A DNA stretch of 64,000 bases, from the NCBI GenBank assembly GCA_028554645.1, contig JAQOOI010000076.1, positions 930,001 to 994,000 of the forward strand, written 5' to 3'. A program made the position numbers and the translations under genes. Below are positions 11,637-23,300 of the stretch, piece by piece. Each line of letters opens with the position of its first letter. The stretch's first letter is position 1. The stretch is from Omphalotus guepiniiformis. Taxonomy: Eukaryota; Basidiomycota; Agaricomycetes; Agaricales; Omphalotaceae. The notes below the pieces were generated by a model that searched no databases, was not told the DNA's origin, and saw only the letters and a list, made by a program, of their open reading frames with translations.

Positions 11637-14178
11637 ATGTTCTCAGCCTTTTACCTTCGACGGGAATGCTTCAAGCCAACATCTAGCTGGGCAAGATTCC
11701 ATGTCCACTTCTCTCGACCTCTACAAAGTGCTTCTCGTCGTTCAACACCGTCTTCTCGTTTCATAAACACGAAACATAGCGCCTCAGAGAATTTCTTTTC
11801 TCCCAAGCCGAACCCATGGGTCATATACCCGTTTTCATTACTAGTCCTGTCGGGAGCGGGGCTATACGCATATCATAATGTGAAACCATTTAGGCATTCA
11901 TTACTTGCTTTTGCTCGATGCTCTCGTGTGGCTGGTACGTCGAGAGTTGGTTTCATGTCGCAGTTTCAGCTTCTGACAGGCATTGGTTGAAGAGGCGGCT
12001 ATCCTCGGTGTTATTGATTACAAGTTGACATTTGCCAAGAGCTATGAGTCTGAGGATGAACGTTTGTCTTCCTATTCGCAGTGTCATACACGGAGCGCAA
12101 AGAGGTTATTAAAGGCGTTACTTGCCAATGGAGGTGCGCTTGCATACGTTCAAAGAACTTGGAATTCTCATGGCTTTACTTAGGTATATTCATCAAGTTG
12201 GGTCAACATATGGCGTCCCTCATCGTTCTTCCAAAAGAATGGACCAGTACAATGAGGCCGTGAGTTCTTTGCCGAATGTTTTGTCGTATGCGCGTAACAT
12301 GCCTGTAGTCTGCAAGATCAGTGTGAACCAACTCCTTACGAAGATGTGAATGCCATGCTTCTATCAGATATGGGCAAGTCTATCGATGAGTTATTTAAAG
12401 ACTTTGACCCAGTTCCGGTTGGCGTTGCAAGTTTGGCTCAAGTTCACGTCGCATGTCTGCGAGATTCGGGTACTAAAGTCGCCGTCAAGGTATCGTTCGC
12501 TTTCTCTGAGCTCTGAATGCTTCTCGAGCTAAGTGAAAGAGTATCTTAGCTACAACACCCTCATTTGGCAGAATTTGCCGATGTTGATATGGAGATGGTT
12601 GAGGCGTCATTGGGTAAATTGTTTTGTGTTTTCGACTCGAAATTTTTCGTTGAATCATGTATCCCAGGGTGGATCAAATATTGGTTTCCCGAGTTCGAGT
12701 TGACTTGGCTAGGGGCAAGTATGGATCTGTACGTCTCTTGATTTGTGCTAACGAGCGATTTTTTTCAGGAAGAGATGCGAATCAATCTACCGATGGAAAT
12801 GGATTTCGTGCATGAGGCTTCGAATACTGAAAGGACTGTACGAGAGTTTGCCAACGTCAGGACATCACTCTATATCCCGAAAGTCATTACTGCGAACAAG
12901 AGGGTCTTGATAATGGAGTATATTCAAGGCGGACGAGTTGACGATTTAGAGTTCTTGGCTGCAGCGAACATTGATCGCAATAAGGTCGCGCTAGAGCTCT
13001 CTCGAATATTCAACAGAATGGTGTTTCTCAATGGCTGGTTCCACGCTGTATGTGGACTTTGTATTTTATGTAGCTGAAGTCTTGTTTCTAATTCGATTTC
13101 ATTAGGATCCTCACCCCGGTATTCAAATTTTCATTTATAATTCTTCATATGACTGACGTTCCGTTACTCATAGGTAATTTGTTGATTCGCCCAGCGCCTT
13201 TACACTCAAAATCTCCGTACAACTTCGAGATTGTACTTCTTGACCATGGCCAATATTTCGATATAGATACAGACCTGAGGATCAACTACAGCAAGTTTTG
13301 GCTGTCTCTTATTGCGTCTGCTTCCCCCTCCATAAACGCTGATCGCAGAAAGTATGCTCAGCTAGTCGGTAACATTGGACCAGATCTGGTAACCTCATCC
13401 TTCGTAGTCGCTGTCAGGACGTCCTCTAAATTTTCAACTAGTACCCTGTATTTGAAGCTGCTATGACCGGGCGAGCCAATCTTGAAGGGACATATAGCGA
13501 GGAGCCTTCTGATGCTCAGTCCACGTTCAAGAGAGCATCTGGCATGATGAATTTATCAACTCAAAGTGAAGAGGAGATGGAAGCCATAAGAAACGCCGTT
13601 GTTACTCGCGAAGGACTACTCGTATCTGTTTTTGACGTTCTGCGACGGGTACCCCGGAGGGTGCTGATGGTGCTGAAACTCAACGATCTCACACGGCAAG
13701 TAGCATCACATTGGAATTAGTCTGTCTGTAGCTCAAATGTCTTTCATTCAGGAGTCTTGACCATGCCCTTGTAACCACTCATTCAAATGTGAACTCAAAA
13801 TTTCGACTATTTTAGTATTTACTCATAATCTCGTGGCTAGATTCGTATCTTCTTGATAACCGCAAAATACTGCATGAGAGCAGTGTGGAAGGACGATCAA
13901 AGACGGTTGATCGACATGATGAGAGATAGAGGACTCATGTCATACAGTCTGTTGTTGGAATACTTCGCCTGCTGGTGGTGAGCGATTCAGTTTTAAGATT
14001 TTCTCGGATTAGAACTGAATCATAGTCTAGGCGATATGAAAAGGGCTATACTGCTATACTTCTGACTGAATCTCTCATGGACTTTAATGCATACTTAGTG
14101 AAACTGCGGGCTTGGGTACGAGGGTTACGAACAAAAGGTTTACAAGGAGCGCACCAGGCCGCAGCTGGCCTTGCCTAG
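11637..14178 (+). CDS. Mitochondrial ABC1/ADCK1-family atypical kinase (Mcp2-like)
   Basis: This is a UbiB/ABC1 atypical protein kinase-like protein, closest by eye to ADCK1 and yeast Mcp2, inner-membrane proteins linked to mitochondrial lipid homeostasis. The N-terminus MFSAFYLRRECFKPTSSWAR is basic and acid-free, consistent with a presequence. A membrane segment (WVIYPFSLLVLSGAGLYAYH) follows. The family KxGQ motif is in FIKLGQHMASLIVLPKEW. The Ala-rich nucleotide loop is VPVGVASLAQVHVA, the kinase lysine is in TKVAVKLQHP, and RVLIMEYIQGGRVDDLEF is the hinge region. The catalytic loop is WFHADPHPGNLLIRP and the metal-binding DFG equivalent is LLDHGQYFD. The C-terminus ends GLRTKGLQGAHQAAAGLA at 14178. 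About ten short introns. Its 3' end faces GatB 51 nt away. COQ8 is a paralogue, but IKLGQHMASL...LPKEW fits the ADCK1 clade better. Confidence 0.85.
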
Positions 14179-14229
14179 TTACTATATTATTTCTATAATT
14201 TGGACCACATGAACTGTAATGCAGAGAGT

Positions 14230-16137
14230 TTATTGTTCTCGCAAAAGATTGTCTATAATGACTTTCACCTTCTTCACGTCAGCCTTCCCCTTAGTCTCTC
14301 GCATAACCCATCCAACCACTTTGTTCATCACATTCTTATTTCCTGCGCGTATGGCAGCCATTTCCGAAGGGAGAGCGTCCATAGCGCGGACACATGTATC
14401 ATGTAGCTCCGCGTCTGGGGAGAGGGCACTTGCTTCTTGAGTATTCGAGGAAATCAGATCCATCTCGATTGCGAGTTGCTTCACGCTGGTAGGTGCAGAA
14501 GCATCTCTGGTCAGTATGTGTCGCAGCAGCAATTTTCCAGAAGGTCTCGTCATTTGACCAGAGGCGACCAAGTCAATCAGTTCACCCAGTTGCTCGACAG
14601 GTATCTGCTTTGTAGTGAAAGACATCTCAAGGGCGGAAAGCTGGCCAAGAAGGTTTTGTATTATCCTACGCGTTGATGAGACAGACACAATGAGCGAAAA
14701 CAACATGACTGACCAATTCATGACCACCTTTGGGTTCCTCCCTCCTGCGCAAAGGTATTCAAAGTAAGCGACAGCACTCATGATAGGTACCTGCACGATT
14801 GACATTTCGGAGTCCTCAAGTGCTGTACTCTCTTCGCCGTCGTATCCGACTTCTCTGTTAGCGTCCAAACCCATCAGCACGTCAATGTTGTTCTCCGTGA
14901 CCCCTTGGTGACCGTATGTGCTGATCAGTCGAGCACGAGTGGCATCAGGGAGCGAAGGTAAGCTTTCGCGAATTTGCTCTATTCGTTCCTGGTAGAACGA
15001 GTTAGCTCACGATGCCAGGCCATTAAATGTGCAGCAGTTGAAACAGACCTTGTGGATCACAAGTACACCAAGGTTTGGATCAGGCATATAACGATAGTCA
15101 GGAGCGTCTTCTTTCGAGCGCATTTTGAATGTTTCCCAACGGTCTTGATCAAAACCACGCGTCTCCTGAGGAACCTTGGTCGCATTCAATGCGGTCAAAA
15201 TATTTCGCTGCCGCTGTACTTCGTGGTCTGGATGGTCCGCATAAGATAGACTTCGAGAATGTTGTGGGTAGAACCAGTGACTGACTGATAGCGGCAACCA
15301 TGAACTTGACACTATTGAGATTTTTGATTTCGCAGCGAGTACCTGGAGGCTCGCCAGGTCGATTAATTGATATGTTGACATCACACCTTAAGGACCCCTA
15401 CAAAAAATACAGTCATTAGGAGGTGTTGTGAGCAATTAGGTACTACTGACTGCTTCCATGTTCCCGTCGCTGACATGTATGGCACGCAGAAGAGCCTGCA
15501 AAGACCGCACATATTCTGCAGCTTCTTCTGGAGACGTCAAATCCGGCTCTGTGACTATCTCAAGCAACCCAGTTCCTGCTCTGTTAAGGTCTATGAGTGA
15601 TGACTGTGTGCGTGGATAAAATATGGATTTTCCCGTGTCCTGGAGAAAACAATTAGCGAAGAAAAGCTAATGAGATAAAGAACAGACCTGTTCAAGCTGA
15701 ACTTGCTTGATTCGCACCGAACGACTAAGTTTGGCTAAATTGAGGTGACCATCGAGCGCGAACGGAGCATAGTGTTGGGTTATTTGATAACCAGCAGGTT
15801 GGTCCGAATAGAAATAATGTTTTCTGTCGAAAAACGACCGGGACCGAACAGTACAGTTGAGTGCTATTGCAGCTCTAAGGGCAAGGTCGATGCATTTTTC
15901 GTTGAGTCGCGGTAGAGTACCAGGGAACGCAGCATCAAAGACATTGTATCGCGTATTTGGGGGACGACTGAGTAGCGCAGTCGATGCTCTTGAGAATAGT
16001 TTCTGACGAGACCTGATCTGTGCATGCGTCTCAATGCCAATCACTACTTGCCAGCCGTCGACCAGCAACCGGGACATGAGAATCAAGAAAAAAGCGCGAG
16101 CGTTATGGAAGAGTGTATATACAAGGCTATGATACAA
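14230..16137 (-). CDS. PET112: Mitochondrial glutamyl-tRNA(Gln) amidotransferase subunit B
   Basis: GatB is the kinase/transamidase subunit that converts Glu-tRNA(Gln) to Gln-tRNA(Gln) in mitochondria. The segment [20 protein letters not shown] starts the catalytic cradle. [40 protein letters not shown] and [20 protein letters not shown] are family blocks. Zinc/metal and ATP site regions continue through [40 protein letters not shown] and [20 protein letters not shown]. The helical and YqeY-like tail runs from [13 protein letters not shown] to [18 protein letters not shown] and [11 protein letters not shown]. The start at 16137 gives an acid-free, hydrophobic/basic leader before MSRLL; the in-frame ATG at 16077 is the alternative. 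Five or six short introns. GatA and GatF are not in the window. SUB1 lies 48 nt upstream on the same strand. Confidence 0.92.
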
Positions 16138-16185
16138 AGTTCGTATGTCAATATCTGGTCAATATTACGCTAATTCGCTCGCTGG

Positions 16186-16860
16186 TCATTTCTTTTTCTC
16201 TTGCTCAAGCAACTCATCAATTACAGAGGCGCCATTTCTCAATACTTCCCACTACCAACAACACCTTCAGAAACCAGGATAGTTGGATAGAAGGGGGACA
16301 TACCTGTTCGAAAGTCAGGGAAATACCTTTGTACATGCTAGCTGAGTATTGTTTCTTTGCGAGAACAGAAGACACATACCTTTTTTCCCGGGCTTCTCTT
16401 CTCCATTTGTCTCATAGTACTCGCGTATGTCAACCAAGGTGCTGCCTTTGAAACTACGAACAGTCGCGCGTTTCTTTTTACCAAGGTCGATGTATTTGTC
16501 GCCTTCTGATGACTTGTGAACCGCGATGTTTTTGCCTTTCTTCTGTGACTGGGGCTTTAAAATGACTTTGACGCGTCGGCATATGCGACTCGTACCTCTG
16601 AGTCTTTTGTTTCATTTCTTACTTTCTTCTTCGAATTCTGCACTTTCTCTTCTTCTTCCTCGCTCGACCCTTGGTCGTCCTCTGTGTGTTCCTCCTCCTG
16701 TCATGAAGGAAACGAATGCTCCTTCAGGAAGTACTGAGCCTTGGAGATAAAATGAGCTTACCAAAATGATTTTTGGTTTCTTTACTGATATTACCCTCTT
16801 CGATGAGGATGCGGGAGATTTGGAGCCTTCGTCCGTGATATCAGATTTTCGTTTTGCCAT
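16186..16860 (-). CDS. SUB1: PC4/Sub1 transcriptional coactivator
   Basis: Sub1 is a small single-stranded-DNA-binding coactivator of RNA polymerase II and III. Exon 1 (MAKRKSDITDEGSKSPASSS) is basic and Ser-rich. After an intron an acidic run (EEEHTEDDQGSSEEEEKVQN) follows. The PC4 domain reads RVKVILKPQSQKKGKNIAVH, KYIDLGKKKRATVRSFKGST and LVDIREYYETNGEEKPGKKG. It continues ISLTFEQ|WEVLRNGASVIDELLEQEKK to the stop at 16186. Four short introns all have GT..AG ends. An ATG at 16875 would add MNPSI in frame; 16860 gives the usual MAKRK-like start. Promoter space of about 440 nt is shared divergently with the TOM1 gene. Confidence 0.9.
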
Positions 16861-17302
16861 GATTGAAGGATTCAAGGAAGAGAGTCGAAGAGTAATCTAC
16901 CAGTCGGAGTCCTTGTTTCATTATCGTCGTGCACGTGACTGACGCGTCGCGTCTGGCCTAAGCGATTCCAATTTCCATACTTATCAATTCATTGATCAAT
17001 CAATATCTCGAAGAGAGGTGCATATCTATCAAGTGCATAAATGTACAATTCGTGACTTTGACCTGAATGAAATTGGTACGGCTGATGTGCGAGCAAGTTT
17101 GAGGATGGGAACTGGTCGTGCGCTCCCGGTGAGTAATACGTGACGTGCAATTGCGTTACCTCAGTGTGACATTAGCGTTACTGTAACAGCTCCCAAATCC
17201 AGACGAGACCTTCGTACTGGCTTTTTCTTTCAACAATTATCTAGCTACCTTCATCTGAGACTTTACCGATCTTCGTTTTTTACGACAAAGTTGTCGTGGA
17301 AT

Positions 17303-20300
17303 ATGAAGATCCTTCACAAGTCCAAGAGGACGGTGCCCCCAGTAAGCACCTGTTTCGAGAGCTTGCCGATATGGGACGCGCGTTGACGAGTTCCTCGTTT
17401 CCTTAGCCTCCTCAAGTCGCAGATCTCATAAACAAGTTACTAAACACGCCAAACGATGATTTAGCACGGTGTCTCGAAGAGATTGACCAGTGGAAGTGGC
17501 AACGGTCGGATCTCAATGCCTGGATCAAGGTTTTGAACAAATTCGACACCATTCTTGAGGACGTCATCCGTGAATATGACATTGACAAACTACAATCGCG
17601 CGAATTTACGCCCAAGTCGAAGAAATTGCTATCTGAAGTTCTCCGGTTTGAAAGGTTGTTGTTGGAGAACTCGACTAATCGAAAAATGTACAATTCCTAT
17701 GATGTAAGTCTTGTGTACTTCGCTGTAGTGTTCTATCTGACAAATCTGTGGGACTTCAGCGATTGAACAGTCTGCTCTTCACTGCAGATCTTGATGTCTT
17801 AATCATTGCTTTGAAACTTCTCTTGCGACCATCGCAGCAATACTCAGCTCAGCCAGCTGTTTCTCAAGCACTGCACATCTCTACTCCGCGCCTCCTTTCA
17901 TTGGCGAAGCGCTGGCCCCATCTCCGTGAATATGGTGTAAGTCTGGTGGATCTTGCTAACGCCACAGGTGGTCCGGAAATCGACGTCCTCCCTAACGAAG
18001 CTCGGGAGGTCAATTTCAGTTTTTATCGAGCTGATGCTAATGCACCAGGCTCGCAAGGAATAGCGGAAGATGGTGGAAGCGATAACATCGCACGGAAGGC
18101 CACTGGCGCTGTCTCTAGCTCTTCAGCTGCTGTTTCGATTCATTTGGACGAGCAGACTCTTCAGTCCAAGTCTCCCATGGAGGTCTTGGCTGATACTATT
18201 CACACATATAATGTCCCCGAATCAGAAAAGTTTGATCTACTCTGCCGTATACGTGCTTCCGCGGTTCTTGCAAAAGGAAGAGAGGCCGAACGGGAAAAGC
18301 TGGTTGTTGTCCGTCTACTCGCCATCGCTATATTCGGACACACTCATCCAGAGACACAAGCCTCGTCGTCGCTCTTTTTGTTCGAGCCCGACTTAATAAC
18401 ACACATTGCAGAATTGTTACAAGTCGATCGCGATGTTCCGATACAAGTGCGGACTGCCGCCATCTCGGCTTTGGATGCGTTGGCTAGGTATAGATCCAAG
18501 ATCCAAGAGGCTCTCACATCGGTGAACGCAGGTGTTAATCATGGGATCTTGATGGGTCTTCTACGCAAAACCGTTAACGACATCGCTGACCCTGCGTGCA
18601 CCATCCCACATTCGTTTGTCGAAGCACTCCTTTCATTCGTGACATTCATTGCTTCGCATGCTTCGGGAGGAAATATGGTTGTCGGCGCTGGCTTGATTCC
18701 TTTGTTAATCCAAATCATCGAGAACAGGCTTTCTACCCGATTGCAAGTAGTATCAAAGACAATGCAATTGGTGGACAACGTTCTATACAGCTTCACGAAT
18801 GCTTTCAATCTCTTCTGCACTTCTCACGGTATCGAGGCGTTGGTGGACAGGATTGAGGTAAGTCATTTAGACCATCACTTCACCACCTGTCTCATCTGGC
18901 TGTACAGTTCGAGGTTGATCTCGATATCCATGAGCACGGGGATCAACAACGGTCTCGTCAGATCTTTGGGTCTCATGGTATGTGTCGTCTTGCTTGTGCA
19001 GTATCTCCTAGAGTTCAACATTCCTCATGGCGAGCTTCCTGTTGTTCGTGCCGCTGTCTTGAAGCATATTCTTCGATCAATGCATCGCATGATGCAATCG
19101 TCTGGCACGTCTGAAGGGTTACGAGGGCTCATTGACACGTCGATACTAAGATCCATCAAGAAGGTCATTGAGTATAGAGGACTTTTTGGGCCCAGCGTGC
19201 TCCCTATTGGTGCTTACTTTTCACTTTCAGTTTGTACACATGCTCACGTTTTTTCCAGCTATTAACATCATGGCCACCTTTGTCCATAATGAGCCTACAT
19301 CCCTGACCGTTATTCAAGAAGCTGGCTTACCAGAAACCTTCTACAAATCCATGGAATTGGGACTAGAGCCAGCTATCGAAGTATGTTTTTTTTTTAAATC
19401 TAAAAGCTTCTGCTATAAGCTTATTCTTAACAGGTGATACAAGCAATTCCCAACGCCATCGGTGCTCTTTGCTTGAATGAAGTTGGTCAGGCTCAGTTAA
19501 CTGCGCGTCCGAGCATCATTCCCGCTATCTTCTCTATTTTCACTTCTGACCGGCACCTCAAAACCCTGTTGGAAAAAGAGAATGCTGTGTTAATTGGTAC
19601 CGCTATCGACGAACTTATCCGACACCACCCACTTCTCAAGGCTCCTGTCTTTGAGGCAATCAAGACTACAATGACGAAAATAGAGGAGCTTGGAGATGCT
19701 TTCGAGCCACCCGAGGAGAATCGGCAGTGGTACAAGTTGCTCGTGACTCCTTCCTCTTCAGCGACAGTGCAAGAAGACAGTTCAATGGAAGGCGTCGAGT
19801 CTACTGATTCTGTCGCGCTTCCCGTCCCTCCAGCTTCCTCCACCGAAGAACTCTTTTCCTCGCCACATAACGGCGAAGACATTTCCCAAAGGCCTCATGA
19901 TAATAATGTTGTGTCTTTCATTGATATTCTTGGCCGTGTGAGTACGATTGCTTAACTGACCAAAATATAAGAGCTCATTTATCTTGACAGTTCTTGGAAG
20001 GTCTATTCCAACACACACCTCATTGTCGGGATTTTATATCCTCCACCAATGGGTTGGTGCGTTTGGGACGGCTGACTGCGCTACCTTGTCTCCCGTATGA
20101 TTTCGCCAATAGCGTAGCATCAGACTCTATGGTCCAAGTTATGAGAACTATGATTGAGGTGGCTACGAGTGATACTCTACTTCATCTCGCACAGCTGGTC
20201 AAAGAGTCCCTGCAAGCCACGGAGCAGTTCTGGAGCCGAGTGGACGACAAATCGAAGCTCTTGCCTCTCGTGGAAGTAACCAGTAAGTTGTAAATAATTC

Positions 20301-23300
20301 AGTTGGCAAGGGTTTAATATTTTTGTTCTCGCAGGCGAAGATGAAGTCAATGTCAACTTTCACTTCCGCAATCTAGTCACCTTACACATTCGGATCACTT
20401 TGCTTTCTGATGTCTTCGCAACCGCGGGATATGCTCATGGGCGCGCAGCGATTGGACTCCTACAAACCTTGATGAGCAACACATCTCCCCAAGTCGTCAC
20501 GGACCTTGGATCTCTGCACCGTGTGAGCATTTGGGAAAACATCGCTTTGAAAACAGGCCTTGCTGCGAGTGGCATCGAGGTCATCCTGTCCCCAACAATA
20601 TCTCCTCTGGAGAGATCTCCTGACCACGCTACTGTGGATTTGCCTGATCAAGCAACCTCCATGCCAGTTTCTGCCCCCAACGGTGCTGGTAATGTTCAGA
20701 ACGAAACACCCTCTGCGACACCGGCAAAGGAAGTGCCTGTGAAACGAGACAGCCCTCGAGAAAACAACGCTGCAGCATTGAAGCACCTCACTCATGGTTT
20801 GCCCAGTGCTTTAGCTCCATTTTTCCAAGGTAAGATCATTCATACTAGTTCTGCCAATTAGCACTAACTGTGAAAGCGGTAGCTATGGTGAAGATGTTCC
20901 ACGCAAGGCGTACACCCGAACCTTCTCAGAAGAAACAGATGTTGGAATCTTCGGCGGTCGTTGCCGACATCATGCTCAAACACTTGACTCTGCAGACTAG
21001 TAGTAAGTTCTAATACAGTATCCCAAATAATAGTGATCCAATGTCGTTTCAGGCCAGGAAGTTTCTAATGTTTATACTTACCACGGTGTCATGCTGGGCC
21101 TAGTAACTGTCTTGTTGATTGATGGTACACTAATTTTGTTATGTTGTTTTACTGTGTTGCTAATGTGGTGCTTAGAGCGAACAACGAATCATACGATTCA
21201 CACCGTGCAGTTGTTGGCATTCTATAAAGCAGGGGGTTTGGACGCAGTCTTTGATGTATGCCGCAGCTTCACCTCGTCGATCGACACGATCATCAAAGTT
21301 CGAGAGGAGGATCGGACAGAAACTCAGTCACTGGAGTTGCTTCACGCTTACGGTGGACTGAAGATTGCCCTGCACTTACTTCAGCCTCTCATTTCCTCGA
21401 AGCCTCTGTTCGATTCTGGACAGACCAACGTTGTTGTCACAAAGGAGAAAAGGGATACTGATCCTGATTACTTCGAACCCCATAACTTTCTTGTCCGACT
21501 TCGGCTTGCTGTCCTTCCTCTTCTGCGAAGCATTTGGGATTCATCCTGGCTCATCCAGGCACCTTTGGGTGTGAGCCGGTCTATTGTTCAGTCAATCCTT
21601 GAGCTTGTAAATGGCGAAGAAGAGGTTAAGACAGATGTGGAGAGTGGTCCGTCGTCAAGTGGATTCGTGCGCTCTAGCGCAATCGACGGAAATCGAATAC
21701 GTCAACTCACAGATATGGGCTTCCCTCGCTCGGCGGCTGTGCGTGCTCTTCAGCGCACTCATAATAACGTTCCTGCCGCAACGGAGATACTTCTAGCTCA
21801 ACCATTTCCATTTCCTGCTGATTCCGAGGCCGAGGTACCTTCTGGGTCCTCTGCCGAGCCAAGTACCGCTGAGGATGCTCCTACAGCCGAGACCGGGGTA
21901 GGATCAGCCTCTGGTAGTATACCTGTCAATGATGGTGACACTCTGACTCCTGCACCAGAGTCTTCTGCAGTGGGTAAAACCTCAGAGCAATGGCGCAAGG
22001 AACTAGATGAAGCAAGGGAACCTTTGAGAGCTAACATCAGCCGTCAAGCGTTGTTGTTGATTGACGAGCATCTATCTCTTCTGTTCGATCTTCATACAGC
22101 GTTCATTCGGCCAGGTTCCACTCACCAGAAGAAGGCTGTTGAAGATCTTGTTGAAGACATAAAGACGTTTTCGCCATTCGCCTATGATGTACAGGAGCAG
22201 CCATTGGCCAATCGCTGTAGGTTGCTTGCCCTAGTTCTATGCGAAACGCCCTCCTCCCTGAGTCCAGAACTTCGCGCTTCTTTGATGGAGACGTTGCTCG
22301 CACTCCTCTTGTCGAATCCGGTCAGCATAGACCCTGAACGCCCTACTATTCCTCGTTGGTTGGCAGCACACCTGTTGGTGACAGAGGCATTACTCACCTT
22401 ATCTGAGGAACCCCGTGTCATCAGCATACCCAAGGAAGGAGAGCTGATATCTTCTGACCCTGTCTCAGTTGGTCCGGCTCTAGCTGAAGCTCGCACAATC
22501 GTGTTTGATTTCTGTCTTCGCCTCTTGGGCATGCCTGATCTCCCGATCGACGAGCTATTGTCCACCCTGCGTCTATTCGTTCTTCTAACTCGTAATCATG
22601 AGCTTGCTATACAATTCGTCAAACGGGACGGCCTCACGATGCTTTTCAAGCGCCTGCAAGCGTCTCCAGTAAATGGCAGCTCTTCTTATGTCGCCAACAT
22701 CTTGCGCCACGTAGTAGAAGATCCCAAGACTGTCAAGAACATCATGTTGCAATCCATCAAGCGCTACTTCGCATCTCCTCGTACTCGTATAACCGATGCC
22801 ACCACTTTTGTCCGAAATTGTAGTGCGATGGCTCTTCGTGATACTGGCACGTTCATACAAGTGACACAGTCTCTTTGTCAACTCACAGCTCCTTACTCCT
22901 CCCCCCACCAAATATCCCTTAAACAGGAGGCTTTGGAGACAAAGGGTGGTACAAGCTCTGGTAGTTCGAAACAAGATGCGGAAATGCAAGTCGACCCTCC
23001 TCTATCGAGTTCGACGGCTGAGTCAACGGAGTCACTTGATTCCACGGTGCACTTTCTCATCGCTGAGCTCATGCGCGCAACAAAAGCACTTGATGAGATA
23101 CCTGCTTTGAACGTAGACTCCGGGGCCGATTCTTTGCAGCCTGCTTCGGGCGACGCGACACAGGACACAACAAGTGGTGTATCGCCTGCAGCGGATTCTG
23201 CCAAACTGAAGTCTCAACATCAATATATGTGCTTCCTTATGCAGTGCATGACTGAGCTCCTGTTTTCCTATGATTCTTGCAAGATCGCTTTTTTGTCATA